From positions 1-64,000 of the forward strand of contig JAFDWN010000013.1 of assembly GCA_018268465.1 (NCBI GenBank): a stretch of 64,000 nt of DNA, written 5' to 3'. The DNA is from Actinomycetota bacterium (GTDB lineage Bacteria; Actinomycetota; Actinomycetes; Mycobacteriales; Mycobacteriaceae). A program made the translations under genes and the position numbers. Of this stretch, positions 43,625 to 52,033 are shown in pieces (position 1 is the stretch's first letter; every line of letters starts with the position of its first letter). The notes under the pieces were generated by a model, which searched no databases, was not told the origin of the DNA, and saw only the letters and a program-made list of their open reading frames with translations.

Positions 43625-43816
43625 GTTCTCGGCACGCCACCTACGAGGCGCTGACCGCCTGGTTGGTACAGCGGATCTGTTCGACCGGTAGCCGTTCCGA
43701 ACGGGAGCCGCGCGTTTTCCGGGGACGCCTTCTCCTGTAAACGGCGGGCGCCGTCGTAACACTGCCTCTCCGAGGAGCCAAAACCGCTGCAGGACAACCT
43801 ATAACGCCCTGATTAG

Positions 43817-44074
43817 GTGGTCCTCTTGAGAACGGCGCGATCGGCCTCAAAAGTGGATGAGGTGAGATCACCGCTGTTCGTTCGCCTCGCCGCCGTCGCC
43901 AACTCGCCGCGTCCGCGGCCTAAGCCGGTCCGCGAATTCCACGTGCCCGCAGAGCAGCTCCCCCAGCAGGTTCTTGACCGGTTGCGCCACCCCAGTGCGC
44001 CTACCTACGTGGTGACCTGGGACCGCACCGCCCGTGACGCCGTTTTTCGACCCAGCGAGGTTCATCTGAGGTGA
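43817..44074 (+). CDS. Small protein coupled to the TcpA-like coupling ATPase
   Basis: The short protein has up to 85 residues, basic and proline-containing (VANSPRPRPKPVREFHVPAE; PSAPTYVVTWDRTARDAVFR). Its stop overlaps the GTG of the coupling ATPase (GTGA), which is the main support. Starts at GTG 43817, 43853 or 43862 are all possible. No family recognised. The 190 bases before it, after the EspG-like gene, are noncoding with a short hairpin. Confidence 0.45.
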   Translation: MVLLRTARSASKVDEVRSPLFVRLAAVANSPRPRPKPVREFHVPAEQLPQQVLDRLRHPSAPTYVVTWDRTARDAVFRPSEVHLR

Positions 44075-46341
44075 CGAGCGGCCAAACGCGCAAGACAGCG
44101 GACGAGGAGGAGAACCCCGCAGCTGTGCTGCTGGGCGTCCTGGTCATCGTCGGTGGTGCCGGCTACCTCGGGTACCGGTACCTCGGCAAGAACACCAACC
44201 TGCTGACCTCCGTGGACATCCCGACCGCGGCCGCGGTCATCGGCGCGACCCTCATTGCCGTCGTCAGCGCGGGCATCGTGTGGCACGGCGCACGTCCCGG
44301 CGAGCCGTCCTTGACCGAGCCTGAAAAGTGGTCGCTGACACTGCCGGTGGTCCCGGCGACCATCGGCACCGCATCCGCGGCGTTCTCAGCGACAACCGCC
44401 GTCGCCCGATGGCTTCTCGCGATGCCCTTCGTCACTGCGGTTGGTATCGCCCTGGCCGCCGGCTGCGCCACCGCCGGTTTCACGATCGAGCCCTACCGTC
44501 TGCGGTGCGCCCGCCTGCAATTACGCAGCACCCTGATCCAGGCGCTATACGCTCCGCTCGGCCACAAGCAACCTTCAGTGCAGGTCGTGCCTACCGCGAA
44601 ATGGGACGCCAAATCCACAGTGCCCCAGTGCATCACCATCCGGGCGAGCCGCCCGATGACAGCCATACTGCCCTCAAGCGACGATCGGCTCGAACTCGAT
44701 GACGGCATCGGCACAACGACCACCACCGCGCGACGCCCCGATCCCGCCACCACGATCCGACGCGCCCTGCGCACCCATTGCGACGCCCACTATCGCGTCA
44801 GCGCCGACCCTTCCGCGCTGGTATTCACCGCCACACAGTTCGTACCCGAGCAGATGGATGAGGAGCTCGCCGACCTCACCCGCAAGGCCCGCGACATCTT
44901 CGAATCCTCCGCCGCCGTGACAGGAACCCTCGCTGAAGGGTTCACCATCAAGCACGCGATCGCCAAGAAACTGATGGGCGACTTCCGCAAGCGGGTCGCC
45001 GAACAGAACCTCACCGAACTTGTTGGTGGCACTTGGCGGGTCAAATGGGACATGCCGGCATCGACTGTGACGTTCACCCCCAAACCGGTGCTGCCCTTCC
45101 CGCTCTTCACCAAGCCTATTCCGGCTGTCCGGACGATCGAGGAAGCGATCGGCCAATACCGCCAGACACGTTTCGCCTACGGTGTCGACCTCGACCTGGG
45201 CATCCAGGAATGGGATCCACTGGACTCACCCCACACTCTCGTCAGCGGAAAAACCGGCGCCGGCAAGACGGTCTATCTCCGCGGACTCATCATGATGGCC
45301 GCGCTGCGCGGCTGGGCCGTGGTTCTCGTCGACTTCAAAGGCGGCTCGTACTCCGACTTCGTGGGCTGGCCGAACGTGCACATCATCAGCAGCGACCCGT
45401 TCGAATCGATCGCCACCATCCACCGTATGTACATGCTGATGGAGGACCGCAACGCGCGCGCTCGCTGGGACCAATCGCAATGGGAACACAACCTTCCATA
45501 CCTCATCGTCGTCGACGAGGCCGCCCAGTTCAAAGTTGTACTCGAACGGCTGTGGGCCAACCTGAAACCGAAGAACGGTGCCAAGGAATGCCCGACATTG
45601 ACCGAGCTCGGCGAACTGGCTCGTCTGGCGCGCACCGCGCGGATGCACCTTGTGGTCGGTATGCAGCGGCCGGACCACACTCTCATCGACACTGAGGCCC
45701 GCGACAACTTCGGCAATCGCGTATCGGTCGGCCCGATATCACGGATCGCGGCCGAAATGCTCTGGGACGACAGCTATGTCGGCCGCTACATTCCCCGGAT
45801 CAAGGGTCGCGGCATGTCCACGGGCACGCACCAAGATCCACGGGAGACCCAGTATTACTTCACGCCAGCGGCCAACAGCACGGTCCCTGAGGAGGCGGCC
45901 GTCATCGAACAACTCCGGCCCCCCGTGGCGCTTGTCCCCCGGTACGTGCCGGAGTTACCGCTGATGCTCGACGGGATTTCGTGGAACGAGATCGCGGATG
46001 CGCCGTGGTTCCCGCTGTCGGAGCGGCCCGATCTCGATCCCACCAACTTCTTCCGGAAAGTCACTTCATTCGAAGGCGATTCACGCCTCGGCTTCGATGT
46101 CGCTGAGATCATCCGCGAAGCCGAAAACGAGCCTCTGGAAGAACTGGTGTTGGCGCCTCGGGAGCTGCAGCCCAAGGATGTTGTGTCCTTCGACGACGGG
46201 CATGTCGGTGAGGTCGACGGCATTGATATCGCCGACGATGGCGTGGTCACGGTGATGTGGCAGGACGAATCTGACGGCCGCCTGTGCGTGTCTAGCTTGT
46301 CTCCGACTAGCCGTCTGGCAGTACAACGCAACTTCTCTTGA
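44071..46341 (+). CDS. TcpA-like FtsK/SpoIIIE coupling ATPase
   Basis: The 756-residue protein has membrane helices at about 18-36, 55-72 and 112-135. A single FtsK/SpoIIIE ATPase domain follows: Walker A VSGKTGAGKT at 391-400, VVLVDFKGGSYSDF after it, Walker B LIVVDEAAQF at 478-487, and LARTARMHLVVGMQRPD with the conserved Gln-Arg. The C-terminal beta domain (KDVVSFDDGHVGEVDGIDIA) is KOW-like. One ATPase domain fits a conjugative coupling protein (TcpA) better than EccC, which has three. It should bring DNA to the transfer channel. It overlaps the preceding small gene. Confidence 0.88.
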   Translation: MTSGQTRKTADEEENPAAVLLGVLVIVGGAGYLGYRYLGKNTNLLTSVDIPTAAAVIGATLIAVVSAGIVWHGARPGEPSLTEPEKWSLTLPVVPATIGTASAAFSATTAVARWLLAMPFVTAVGIALAAGCATAGFTIEPYRLRCARLQLRSTLIQALYAPLGHKQPSVQVVPTAKWDAKSTVPQCITIRASRPMTAILPSSDDRLELDDGIGTTTTTARRPDPATTIRRALRTHCDAHYRVSADPSALVFTATQFVPEQMDEELADLTRKARDIFESSAAVTGTLAEGFTIKHAIAKKLMGDFRKRVAEQNLTELVGGTWRVKWDMPASTVTFTPKPVLPFPLFTKPIPAVRTIEEAIGQYRQTRFAYGVDLDLGIQEWDPLDSPHTLVSGKTGAGKTVYLRGLIMMAALRGWAVVLVDFKGGSYSDFVGWPNVHIISSDPFESIATIHRMYMLMEDRNARARWDQSQWEHNLPYLIVVDEAAQFKVVLERLWANLKPKNGAKECPTLTELGELARLARTARMHLVVGMQRPDHTLIDTEARDNFGNRVSVGPISRIAAEMLWDDSYVGRYIPRIKGRGMSTGTHQDPRETQYYFTPAANSTVPEEAAVIEQLRPPVALVPRYVPELPLMLDGISWNEIADAPWFPLSERPDLDPTNFFRKVTSFEGDSRLGFDVAEIIREAENEPLEELVLAPRELQPKDVVSFDDGHVGEVDGIDIADDGVVTVMWQDESDGRLCVSSLSPTSRLAVQRNFS

Positions 46342-46376
46342 GATCAAATGTCGGTGGTGTCGGGTAAGGATTTGTC

Positions 46377-47099
46377 GTGATGGGCGCGAAGACTGAGAAC
46401 CAGCAGCTGCGGGCGGAGAAACGCCGGCAGCGTCAACGTGCCCGGGTTGAGCGGCGCCGCGGCGATCATGCGCTTGTTCCGGTGGCAGTTGCGCAACGAC
46501 TTGGCATCTGGGTTGCGACACTCGCTGATGCGATGCGGCAGGCGGGCATCACGACTGCGATCACCGAGACGCAAGCACAGCGGTGGACGGCGGATCCCGA
46601 ATCCGCACCCGAGTGGTTGATGCAGTTGCGTGGCGAACGTCTGGCTGCTGCCGCCCAGGCCGAATACCGGCGTCAACGAGAGGTCGACCGTCAAGAATTC
46701 CGTGAACTCGCTGCTGAGCAATCCGCGCTGGCGAAGGTGCAAGCGGGTAAGCGGCGGTTCAATGATGACGAGTGGGTGTGGGTGCAGGACTGGGCATTCC
46801 GCGCGGTCAAAGACCTGGTGCGCGGCTGGAACGAGTTCGAGGTCACCGATTTCGACCGGCAAGTATTGCAAGCGGTCGGCGTGGACGCCGAGAACCATCA
46901 GAGCTGGCCTGTTCATGCCGGTGGATGTGACGGTGCGGGCCCCGAGCGCTGCGCGGTGAGGGTCCAGCAGATGCGGACCGAACGCAGGACGGATGCACTG
47001 ATCGACTCGGTGGCCAAAGAAACCGCGCTGCGCGATTTGGCTCTGTGGCCGGGGCAGTTCGTCACCACGTGGCACGGCGCACGTGTGGGGTGGTGGTGA
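46377..47099 (+). CDS. Hypothetical protein, first gene of the TnpB/Cas12-like unit
   Basis: The 240-residue protein has an Arg/Gln-rich helical N-terminus (LRAEKRRQRQRARVERRRGD), a possible HTH-like middle (LVPVAVAQRLGIWVATLADA) and a helical core (AAQAEYRRQREVDRQEFREL). Its C-terminal part has two Cys (GGCDGAGPERC) and ends WPGQFVTTWHGARVGWW. I do not recognise the family. It begins 35 bases after the coupling ATPase and its stop overlaps the next start (GTGA). The basic N-terminus suggests nucleic-acid binding. Confidence 0.65.
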   Translation: MMGAKTENQQLRAEKRRQRQRARVERRRGDHALVPVAVAQRLGIWVATLADAMRQAGITTAITETQAQRWTADPESAPEWLMQLRGERLAAAAQAEYRRQREVDRQEFRELAAEQSALAKVQAGKRRFNDDEWVWVQDWAFRAVKDLVRGWNEFEVTDFDRQVLQAVGVDAENHQSWPVHAGGCDGAGPERCAVRVQQMRTERRTDALIDSVAKETALRDLALWPGQFVTTWHGARVGWW

Positions 47100-47398
47100 A
47101 GGTCAACAAGGTGACCGTCAAGGTCCGCATGGTCGGTGGCCGCGCTGACCGCAACGGCGTGATCGAGAAGAACCTGGATCCGCGCTACGTCGAACGCGCT
47201 GCACCCTCGCTGCGCACGCCACCACAATCGGGTGCCGAGGTGGTGGTGCGTGACCACGGCGGCCACCTCCGCCGGGCGCAGGTTGTCGAGGTGGACGGCC
47301 CGTTGTTCGAGGCGACGTTCTCGTTGAAGTCCGGGCAGTGGCGCAGTGGATGGTTCGACCTGGCCGCAATCGAACCGTCCGAGGTGAATTCGCTATGA
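47096..47398 (+). CDS. Small hypothetical protein, second gene of the TnpB/Cas12-like unit
   Basis: The ~100-residue basic, beta-rich protein reads KVNKVTVKVRMVGGRADRNG and EVVVRDHGGHLRRAQVVEVD, ending FEATFSLKSGQWRSGWFDLA. The composition suggests a small OB/SH3-like barrel. The GTG at 47096 (or 47093/47090) overlaps the previous stop, and its own stop overlaps the ATG of the TnpB-like gene (ATGA), so the three genes form one translational unit. No family recognised. Confidence 0.6.
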   Translation: MKVNKVTVKVRMVGGRADRNGVIEKNLDPRYVERAAPSLRTPPQSGAEVVVRDHGGHLRRAQVVEVDGPLFEATFSLKSGQWRSGWFDLAAIEPSEVNSL

Positions 47399-49011
47399 GT
47401 GGCTTGCGAACGATCGCCGCACCGTTTGTTGCTGATTCGGCGACAGGGGTGTGTATCCGCACTCGGTTGAAAGGACTCACCGTCACGGATCTGTCGGTGT
47501 TGCGGTCGGTGGGTGAACACCTGGGTCGGCTCGCCGCAAGCGATCTCGCCAAGCGGGTCGCTGACGGGCTCGACCACGACAACGAGGCGTGGGCAGACCG
47601 TAAACGCGACATCACGGCAGCCGCTACATCGCGGTGGGCGGGTGCCATCACCAAGTCCACCCACGATCAGTGGGCCTTGGCGCGGCGGGCGCAGGCCGCC
47701 CACATCGGGTCGTTGCGTGACGGAGTGGCGATGGTCGAACACCGGTTATCGCTGCCGCTCGGCGCCAAAGGTACCGGCGGTATGCCGGGCGGATACCGCT
47801 CCCGGCACGAGTGGTTCGTCAAATCCCGCAGGCTCGCAACCCTGCAACAGCGGCTGGCCCGTGTGGAGGCCGACTACGCGGCGGGGAGAATGAGCGTGGT
47901 GCGGGGCGGAAAACAGTTGCTGCACAAGCGGCATCACCTTGAGGATGCGGGTCTGACCCAAGACCAGTGGCGAGCCCAGTGGGAGTCGTCGCGTTGGTTT
48001 CTGTCCGCTGATGGTGAGGCCGGCAAGAAGTACGGCAACGAAACGATCCGCGTCAGCGTCGACGGCCAGGTCTCCATCCGGCTACCCGGGTCGATGGTCC
48101 ATCTCGCGAACGCTCCGCATCACCGCTACATCCTCACCGGCACGGTGGTGTTCGCGCACCGCGGCGACGAATGGTCCGACCGGGTAGCAGCCAATCATGC
48201 CGTCGCCTACCGCATCCACTACCACCCCGACCGCGACCGCTGGTATCTGGACGCGTCCTGGCAAAGCACAACTGTCCCGACCGTGCCCCTGGAGGTGTTG
48301 CGCGCGGGTGAGGTGGTCGGGGTGGACATGAACGCCGACCACCTCGCCGCCTGGCGGCTGGATCCACACGGCAACCCGATCAGCGCCCCACGCACCTTCG
48401 GATACCAGCTCGACGGCAGCAGCGGACACCGTGACGCTCAGGTCAGACACGCTCTCACCCAGTTGCTGCACTGGGCGAAACACAACGGAGTCAAGGCCAT
48501 TGCGGTAGAAGATCTCGACTTCACCGACTCCAAGACCCGTGAGAAGCACGGCCGCCGGCTCCGGTTCCGCCAGGTTATCTCCGGCATGCCCACTGGTCGA
48601 TTGCGCGCCCGACTGTTGGCGATGGCCACCGAGGCCGGAGTCGCCATCATCGCGGTCGACCCCGCCTATACCTCGAAATGGGGTGCGCAGCACTGGCAGA
48701 AACCACTGGCTGCCGCCCATCCACAAACCACCCGTCACCACGCTGCGAGCGTGGCGATCGGAAGGCGCGCCCTCGGGCACCGGATCCGGCGACGGACGGC
48801 ACCGCCCCGGCCACACCAGAGCGATGTGGCCGGGCATCGGACCGGCCAGGCCAGATCCTCCACCCGTCGGCGCGAGGAAACCCGCCACCCCGAGGCTGGA
48901 TCCCGGACACGATCCGCGCAACCACCCGGACAAACGAACGCGGGGGCCCAGGCGACCCAACACCGTTCGAGGCCGCCCACCGAGCAGAACTTACTCCCGC
49001 TCAGTGTTTAG
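47395..49011 (+). CDS. TnpB/Cas12-like protein with altered RuvC site
   Basis: The ~538-residue protein carries TnpB-type RuvC motifs: GEVVGVDMNADHLAAW (Asp ~311), then KAIAVEDLDF (Glu ~372). At the third position the sequence is TTRHHAASVAIGRRALGHR (~445-463), with no acidic residue at the motif. There is no Cys between motifs II and III, so the TnpB zinc ribbon is missing. The C-terminal ~70 residues are Arg/Pro/Thr-rich. Similar TnpB-related proteins occur in actinobacteria, and type V-M Cas12m effectors also have a non-canonical RuvC site. It may bind RNA-guided targets without cutting. No TnpA lies nearby. Confidence 0.75.
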   Translation: MSGLRTIAAPFVADSATGVCIRTRLKGLTVTDLSVLRSVGEHLGRLAASDLAKRVADGLDHDNEAWADRKRDITAAATSRWAGAITKSTHDQWALARRAQAAHIGSLRDGVAMVEHRLSLPLGAKGTGGMPGGYRSRHEWFVKSRRLATLQQRLARVEADYAAGRMSVVRGGKQLLHKRHHLEDAGLTQDQWRAQWESSRWFLSADGEAGKKYGNETIRVSVDGQVSIRLPGSMVHLANAPHHRYILTGTVVFAHRGDEWSDRVAANHAVAYRIHYHPDRDRWYLDASWQSTTVPTVPLEVLRAGEVVGVDMNADHLAAWRLDPHGNPISAPRTFGYQLDGSSGHRDAQVRHALTQLLHWAKHNGVKAIAVEDLDFTDSKTREKHGRRLRFRQVISGMPTGRLRARLLAMATEAGVAIIAVDPAYTSKWGAQHWQKPLAAAHPQTTRHHAASVAIGRRALGHRIRRRTAPPRPHQSDVAGHRTGQARSSTRRREETRHPEAGSRTRSAQPPGQTNAGAQATQHRSRPPTEQNLLPLSV

Positions 49012-49070
49012 GAACGGTATGGAAGAACTGGTGTGGTGTGGCAAGACTGTTTCCCGCTCCGCAGACAGGC

Positions 49071-49128
49071 GAAGGGAGGCCGGCGTGCAGCCAAAGCCCC
49101 CCGGCCGAGCCCGCCTGCTCCTCCTTCT
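49071..49128 (+). ncRNA. Structured 3' region after the TnpB/Cas12-like gene (terminator or guide-RNA candidate)
   Basis: GGCCGG (49078-49083) pairs with CCGGCC (49101-49106), and around it GAAGGGAGG pairs with CCTCCTTC with one bulge. Together they make a long nested hairpin some 60 bases after the stop codon. TnpB proteins use an RNA from the 3' end of their own gene, so this is a natural place to look for one. A plain terminator is equally possible. Confidence 0.4.
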
Positions 49129-49216
49129 GTAACCGGACACTTTGCACGGATTGGTTTGCACAGCTTACGATCTCGCTGCGCATTCGAGTGAATTGTCGGA
49201 GAATTGGCTATCCGGC

Positions 49217-49435
49217 TCAGGAGAGGTTCGTGGCCTGGAGCCAGTCCTGGATCGTCCGGGTAGAGCGGTTCAGTTCTGCGGCGATGGCCCGGATTGAGCC
49301 CCCGGCGTGGTGGGCGTCGTGTACGGCTGCGCGCATTTCGCGGTCAGCATCGGTCACGCGCTGGGCGGCGGCAAGGAGCCGCCGGCGGTGTGCCGCCGGG
49401 ATCGTTGCGGCTTTCCGTCCAGGCTTCGTGGGCAC
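49217..49435 (-). CDS. Small HTH protein (resolvase-type HTH)
   Basis: The ~72-residue protein has a Hin/resolvase-like helix-turn-helix at its C-terminus (AHHAGGSIRAIAAELNRSTR, TIQDWLQAT). The GTG at 49435 lies nine bases from an inverted repeat that separates it from the divergent gene at 49496, so it probably represses both promoters. Longer in-frame starts exist but would run through the operator and the opposite gene. Confidence 0.65.
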   Translation of the reverse strand: MPTKPGRKAATIPAAHRRRLLAAAQRVTDADREMRAAVHDAHHAGGSIRAIAAELNRSTRTIQDWLQATNLS

Positions 49436-49443
49436 GGGTAAAA

Positions 49444-49488
49444 TCGTAGCACGTATTGCCACACGTACTGTGGTAGAAAGTGCTACGA
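49444..49488. promoter_or_regulatory. Nested inverted-repeat operator between divergent genes
   Basis: TCGTAGCAC (49444-49452) is mirrored perfectly by GTGCTACGA (49480-49488). Nested inside, TGCCACA (49457-49463) and TGTGGTA (49469-49475) pair 6/7 around GTAC. The element fills the gap between the HTH gene and the 94-residue gene and is only eight bases from the ATG of the latter, so bound protein would block its transcription. Confidence 0.6.
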
Positions 49489-49495
49489 TATAGCT

Positions 49496-49780
49496 ATGAG
49501 CGAGATGTCCCCCGGCTTGGCCAATTCCACCAATTCGCGCGTTGTGACGGCTTCGGCGCCGGCGCAGCTGTTCGCTGACTGGTTCCCGCAGCGCGACGAA
49601 CTGTGCGATCTCCGCGCCAAGCCGGATCTGTCGGAGGCCGACGAGGCGCTTATCTGGACGTTGCTCAACGAACTGGTGGCGCTCGCAGACGACATCGTCG
49701 GATGCTTCGCGCAGGACGTATTCGCCCGGTGCCGGATCACTGGTGAGAATCCCGCCGACGTGATCGCCCCGGTCCGATGA
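49496..49780 (+). CDS. Small hypothetical protein divergent from the HTH gene
   Basis: The 94-residue acidic, mainly helical protein reads AQLFADWFPQRDELCDLRAK and LIWTLLNELVALADDIVGCF, ending ARCRITGENPADVIAPV. The start at ATG 49496 lies immediately after the inverted-repeat operator, with little room for a ribosome-binding site, so a leaderless or very short leader transcript is likely. No family recognised; similar small acidic proteins occur on mycobacterial mobile elements. Confidence 0.6.
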   Translation: MSEMSPGLANSTNSRVVTASAPAQLFADWFPQRDELCDLRAKPDLSEADEALIWTLLNELVALADDIVGCFAQDVFARCRITGENPADVIAPVR

Positions 49781-49805
49781 AGATGCCCAAAGTATCGAAG
49801 ACAAG

Positions 49806-50747
49806 GTGTCGGACTGGGCGGACGATATGAGCCGCGGCACGACTCCTTGGGCCGCGACAAGCGTGCCTGACATTCGGCGGCTCCTGTGCACCGCGCTGGA
49901 CACGCTGGTCGACCGGCAGGCGCCCGCCCTGGAGGTTCACGGCGACAAGCGCCTGCAGCGGATGCAGGCGAAATTCAGTGAGGCCCTTGAGCAATCGCAA
50001 CGCGAGTCCGAGATCGTCGCGGCGGCACCGCTCTACTGGGTGACCCGCGACATGGTCAGTATGGTGGTGCGCGCCGCCGAGTCACTGCCGGAGTGGACAC
50101 CAATGCTGGCCGCGCCCAGCACCACTGGACTGCTGTGCTGGGCCAGGCCAGCCGGTCAGATCCACTGGACCCAGTTCCGAACTGATCTCGACGTCACCTG
50201 GGATGCGGTCACGTGGTACATACGCGACGACGGCGCCCTTATCATCCAGCCGTTGTCGCGGTTGGCCAAAAACCCCGAACTCCTCAAGCCTTTCGATGTG
50301 AGCACCCCGTTGTGGGCGTCGGGCATTGTGCAGGCCGATTCGCGTTGCCCCCGCATCGAGGAGTCCACAGGCAGCCCCGAGGGCTCCCGATTCGTCAGCG
50401 TGTTAGGAGCCGCATGGCTGCTCATGGGGCAGCCTTCAGTCGCCGAACAGAAAGTCATCGGCGACCGGCCAGCGCCAACCCCGGCGACCAACCACGGCGG
50501 GACACCGCCCGCGACCCGGGTTAACGTCACTCTCGTGGATCTGCGGCGCCGGGAACAACGCAGCCGCCGCCCCACCACGGGGTCGGGCAAACCTCTCGAC
50601 CATCGAGTTCCCGTGGCCGGGCATTGGCGCCAGGTCGCATGCGGGCCCGGGCACAGTCAGCGTCAACCCCGTTGGATCGACGACTACGAAAAGGGGCCGG
50701 AGGGTGCGCCGGTCAAACGGGAAAGAGTCCACGTCCTGCGGAAGTAG
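49806..50747 (+). CDS. Hypothetical protein with conserved C-terminal 'GHWRxQxCGPG' motif
   Basis: The 313-residue protein has a helical N-terminal half (QAPALEVHGDKRLQRMQAKF) and a central beta region (STTGLLCWARPAGQIHWTQF, DAVTWYIRDDGALIIQP). Its C-terminus reads VAGHWRQVACGPGHSQRQPR and WIDDYEKGPEGAPV, a pattern seen at the end of many uncharacterised actinobacterial proteins. It starts 25 bases after the 94-residue gene and probably shares its operator. Function unknown. Confidence 0.65.
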   Translation: MSDWADDMSRGTTPWAATSVPDIRRLLCTALDTLVDRQAPALEVHGDKRLQRMQAKFSEALEQSQRESEIVAAAPLYWVTRDMVSMVVRAAESLPEWTPMLAAPSTTGLLCWARPAGQIHWTQFRTDLDVTWDAVTWYIRDDGALIIQPLSRLAKNPELLKPFDVSTPLWASGIVQADSRCPRIEESTGSPEGSRFVSVLGAAWLLMGQPSVAEQKVIGDRPAPTPATNHGGTPPATRVNVTLVDLRRREQRSRRPTTGSGKPLDHRVPVAGHWRQVACGPGHSQRQPRWIDDYEKGPEGAPVKRERVHVLRK

Positions 50748-50756
50748 GGACCATGG

Positions 50757-51020
50757 ATGCGATGTGCACCAACGTGCATGGTATGTAACCGTGCGCAACA
50801 TCTCTACCAACGCAAAGGGTTTCAGGTTTCGGCCCGGGCGCGGTCCGCTCGACGAACGCGAGCAGATGACGTGAGGTTGGAGTACCTAGGGCCGCCCCGC
50901 CGCGGGAGAGCAGTGTGGGTTCTCAAATTGCCTGCATGCGGCGTGGTCACCGTCGCTGAGCTGGTCGACGACGTCGCACCACCACAACGCCTGATATACA
51001 ACAGAATTCCTGCAGATTAG
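50757..51020 (+). CDS. Doubtful small ORF
   Basis: A frame of up to 87 residues with an Arg-rich first half and a more protein-like end (GRAVWVLKLPACGVVTVAEL). It begins inside a region carrying a 17-base sequence also found near 11722. It has no clear ribosome-binding site. It could be a remnant or noncoding; it is listed because nothing else explains this stretch. Confidence 0.25.
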   Translation: MRCAPTCMVCNRAQHLYQRKGFQVSARARSARRTRADDVRLEYLGPPRRGRAVWVLKLPACGVVTVAELVDDVAPPQRLIYNRIPAD

Positions 51021-51118
51021 GCCGGGGGGCCTTGGCGGGCCAAATTACGCCACGTCACTACGCTCCCGGCGAGCGCTCCTCTTGCAAACAATGAACCGCC
51101 CCGCCCACCATAGAACGC

Positions 51119-51760
51119 GTGATTGACCAGCCCGAGGTGTGGATACAGCGTGCGCATCAGCTGTTGGGCACATCGGTGCCGCCAGAGATGACCGCACCAG
51201 GATATGGGCCGGCGCCGCAGCATCCCGACGCGTGGACTGGTGAAGCCAGCGCTCGGGCACGCGACCACAGTGCGACACTTGACGAGCGACGCCAGAGTAT
51301 GCGTACCACCCACTCCTCAGTCACCGAGACCGTTTGCCAGGCCAATCTGCTCACACAGAAGGCTCAGGGTGAACTGGTGGCCGTCGAGCAAGCCTGGCAG
51401 CGGGATAAAGCAGCGTTCGCACACATATCGGGCATCGCCGAAGGCCAAGCAGCGCTGTTGCGGGCTGCTCAGTCCCGGATCGACGAAGCGAGCCGGGTCG
51501 TCAGGGACGCTGCCGTTCAGTTCCAATTGGCGGCTGCTCAGGTACACACGGCCACAAGCAACGTGACAGCGCTCGACCCCGACGTGTCGCCAAACACTTC
51601 GCAAGTTCAGAGTGTTGGCGCGGAAGCGCTTGGTGTGCGCCCGATTCCGCCGAAAACTGGCGACGACTGGGATCACATCGAGGAGATCCTGGAGCATTGG
51701 AACCGCACCAGCAACGCCGGCCTGCCGGCCATGCCCGATCCTTGGCCTCCCGAATTCTGA
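51119..51760 (+). CDS. DUF4226-like helical protein, possible type VII secretion substrate
   Basis: The 213-residue protein resembles the N-terminal halves of the proteins at 55459 and 56736. It has PEVWIQRAHQLLG, a Pro-rich turn with DAWTGEASARARDHSATLDE, and long helices (AQGELVAVEQAWQRDKAAFA; LLRAAQSRIDEASRVVRDAA). The 'W-G-A....A' turn after a short helix recalls WXG100-type hairpins. Related DUF4226 proteins of mycobacteria are associated with ESX loci. There is no enzymatic domain here. Confidence 0.6.
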   Translation: MIDQPEVWIQRAHQLLGTSVPPEMTAPGYGPAPQHPDAWTGEASARARDHSATLDERRQSMRTTHSSVTETVCQANLLTQKAQGELVAVEQAWQRDKAAFAHISGIAEGQAALLRAAQSRIDEASRVVRDAAVQFQLAAAQVHTATSNVTALDPDVSPNTSQVQSVGAEALGVRPIPPKTGDDWDHIEEILEHWNRTSNAGLPAMPDPWPPEF

Positions 51761-51998
51761 TGCCGCTCACTCCCCATCAGTGCGGCCCACGGGACCGGCG
51801 GCTTGAGCCGTCGGGGGAATCGGGCCTGGTTGTCGGTGTCGTTGCGTAACGTTCGGGTCATGTCAGGTTCATGAACAACAAACCTCCAAGTGAACGGGCC
51901 CACCCTGACTGGCGTGCCCTTACACCACCCGATCCTACCGACGACGGCCGACAGACTCTCGCCCCACCAAACCGGTTTTCCCCCACCGCAATACAGAA

Positions 51999-52033
51999 CT
52001 CCCTCCCGGCCCAAGCGGTGGGGCGGGAGGGAG
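51999..52033. terminator. Stem-loop between the DUF4226-like gene and the exonuclease gene
   Basis: CTCCCTCCCG (51999-52008) and CGGGAGGGAG (52024-52033) form a perfect ten-base-pair GC-rich stem with a 15-base loop. There is no T-run, so termination may be factor-dependent. The 400 bases from 51761 to 52154 hold no other convincing feature; a 72-residue frame at 51871-52089 covers the hairpin and is doubted. Confidence 0.5.

Noticed and set aside
31236..46341. A relaxase gene
   Set aside because: None of the proteins shows the HUH three-His motif or a MobF/MobP-type N-terminus; the coupling ATPase alone does not define one. It may lie outside the window.
44071..46341. EccC of an ESX system instead of a TcpA-type coupling protein
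   Set aside because: Only one ATPase domain is present, whereas EccC has three, and no EccB, EccD, EccE or MycP gene is near.
47395..49011. A complete IS200/IS605 transposon
   Set aside because: There is no TnpA and no subterminal palindromic ends were recognised; the gene is embedded in a coupled operon.
49012..50000. CRISPR array near the TnpB/Cas12-like gene
   Set aside because: No regularly spaced direct repeats of 25-40 bases were seen within several kilobases on either side.
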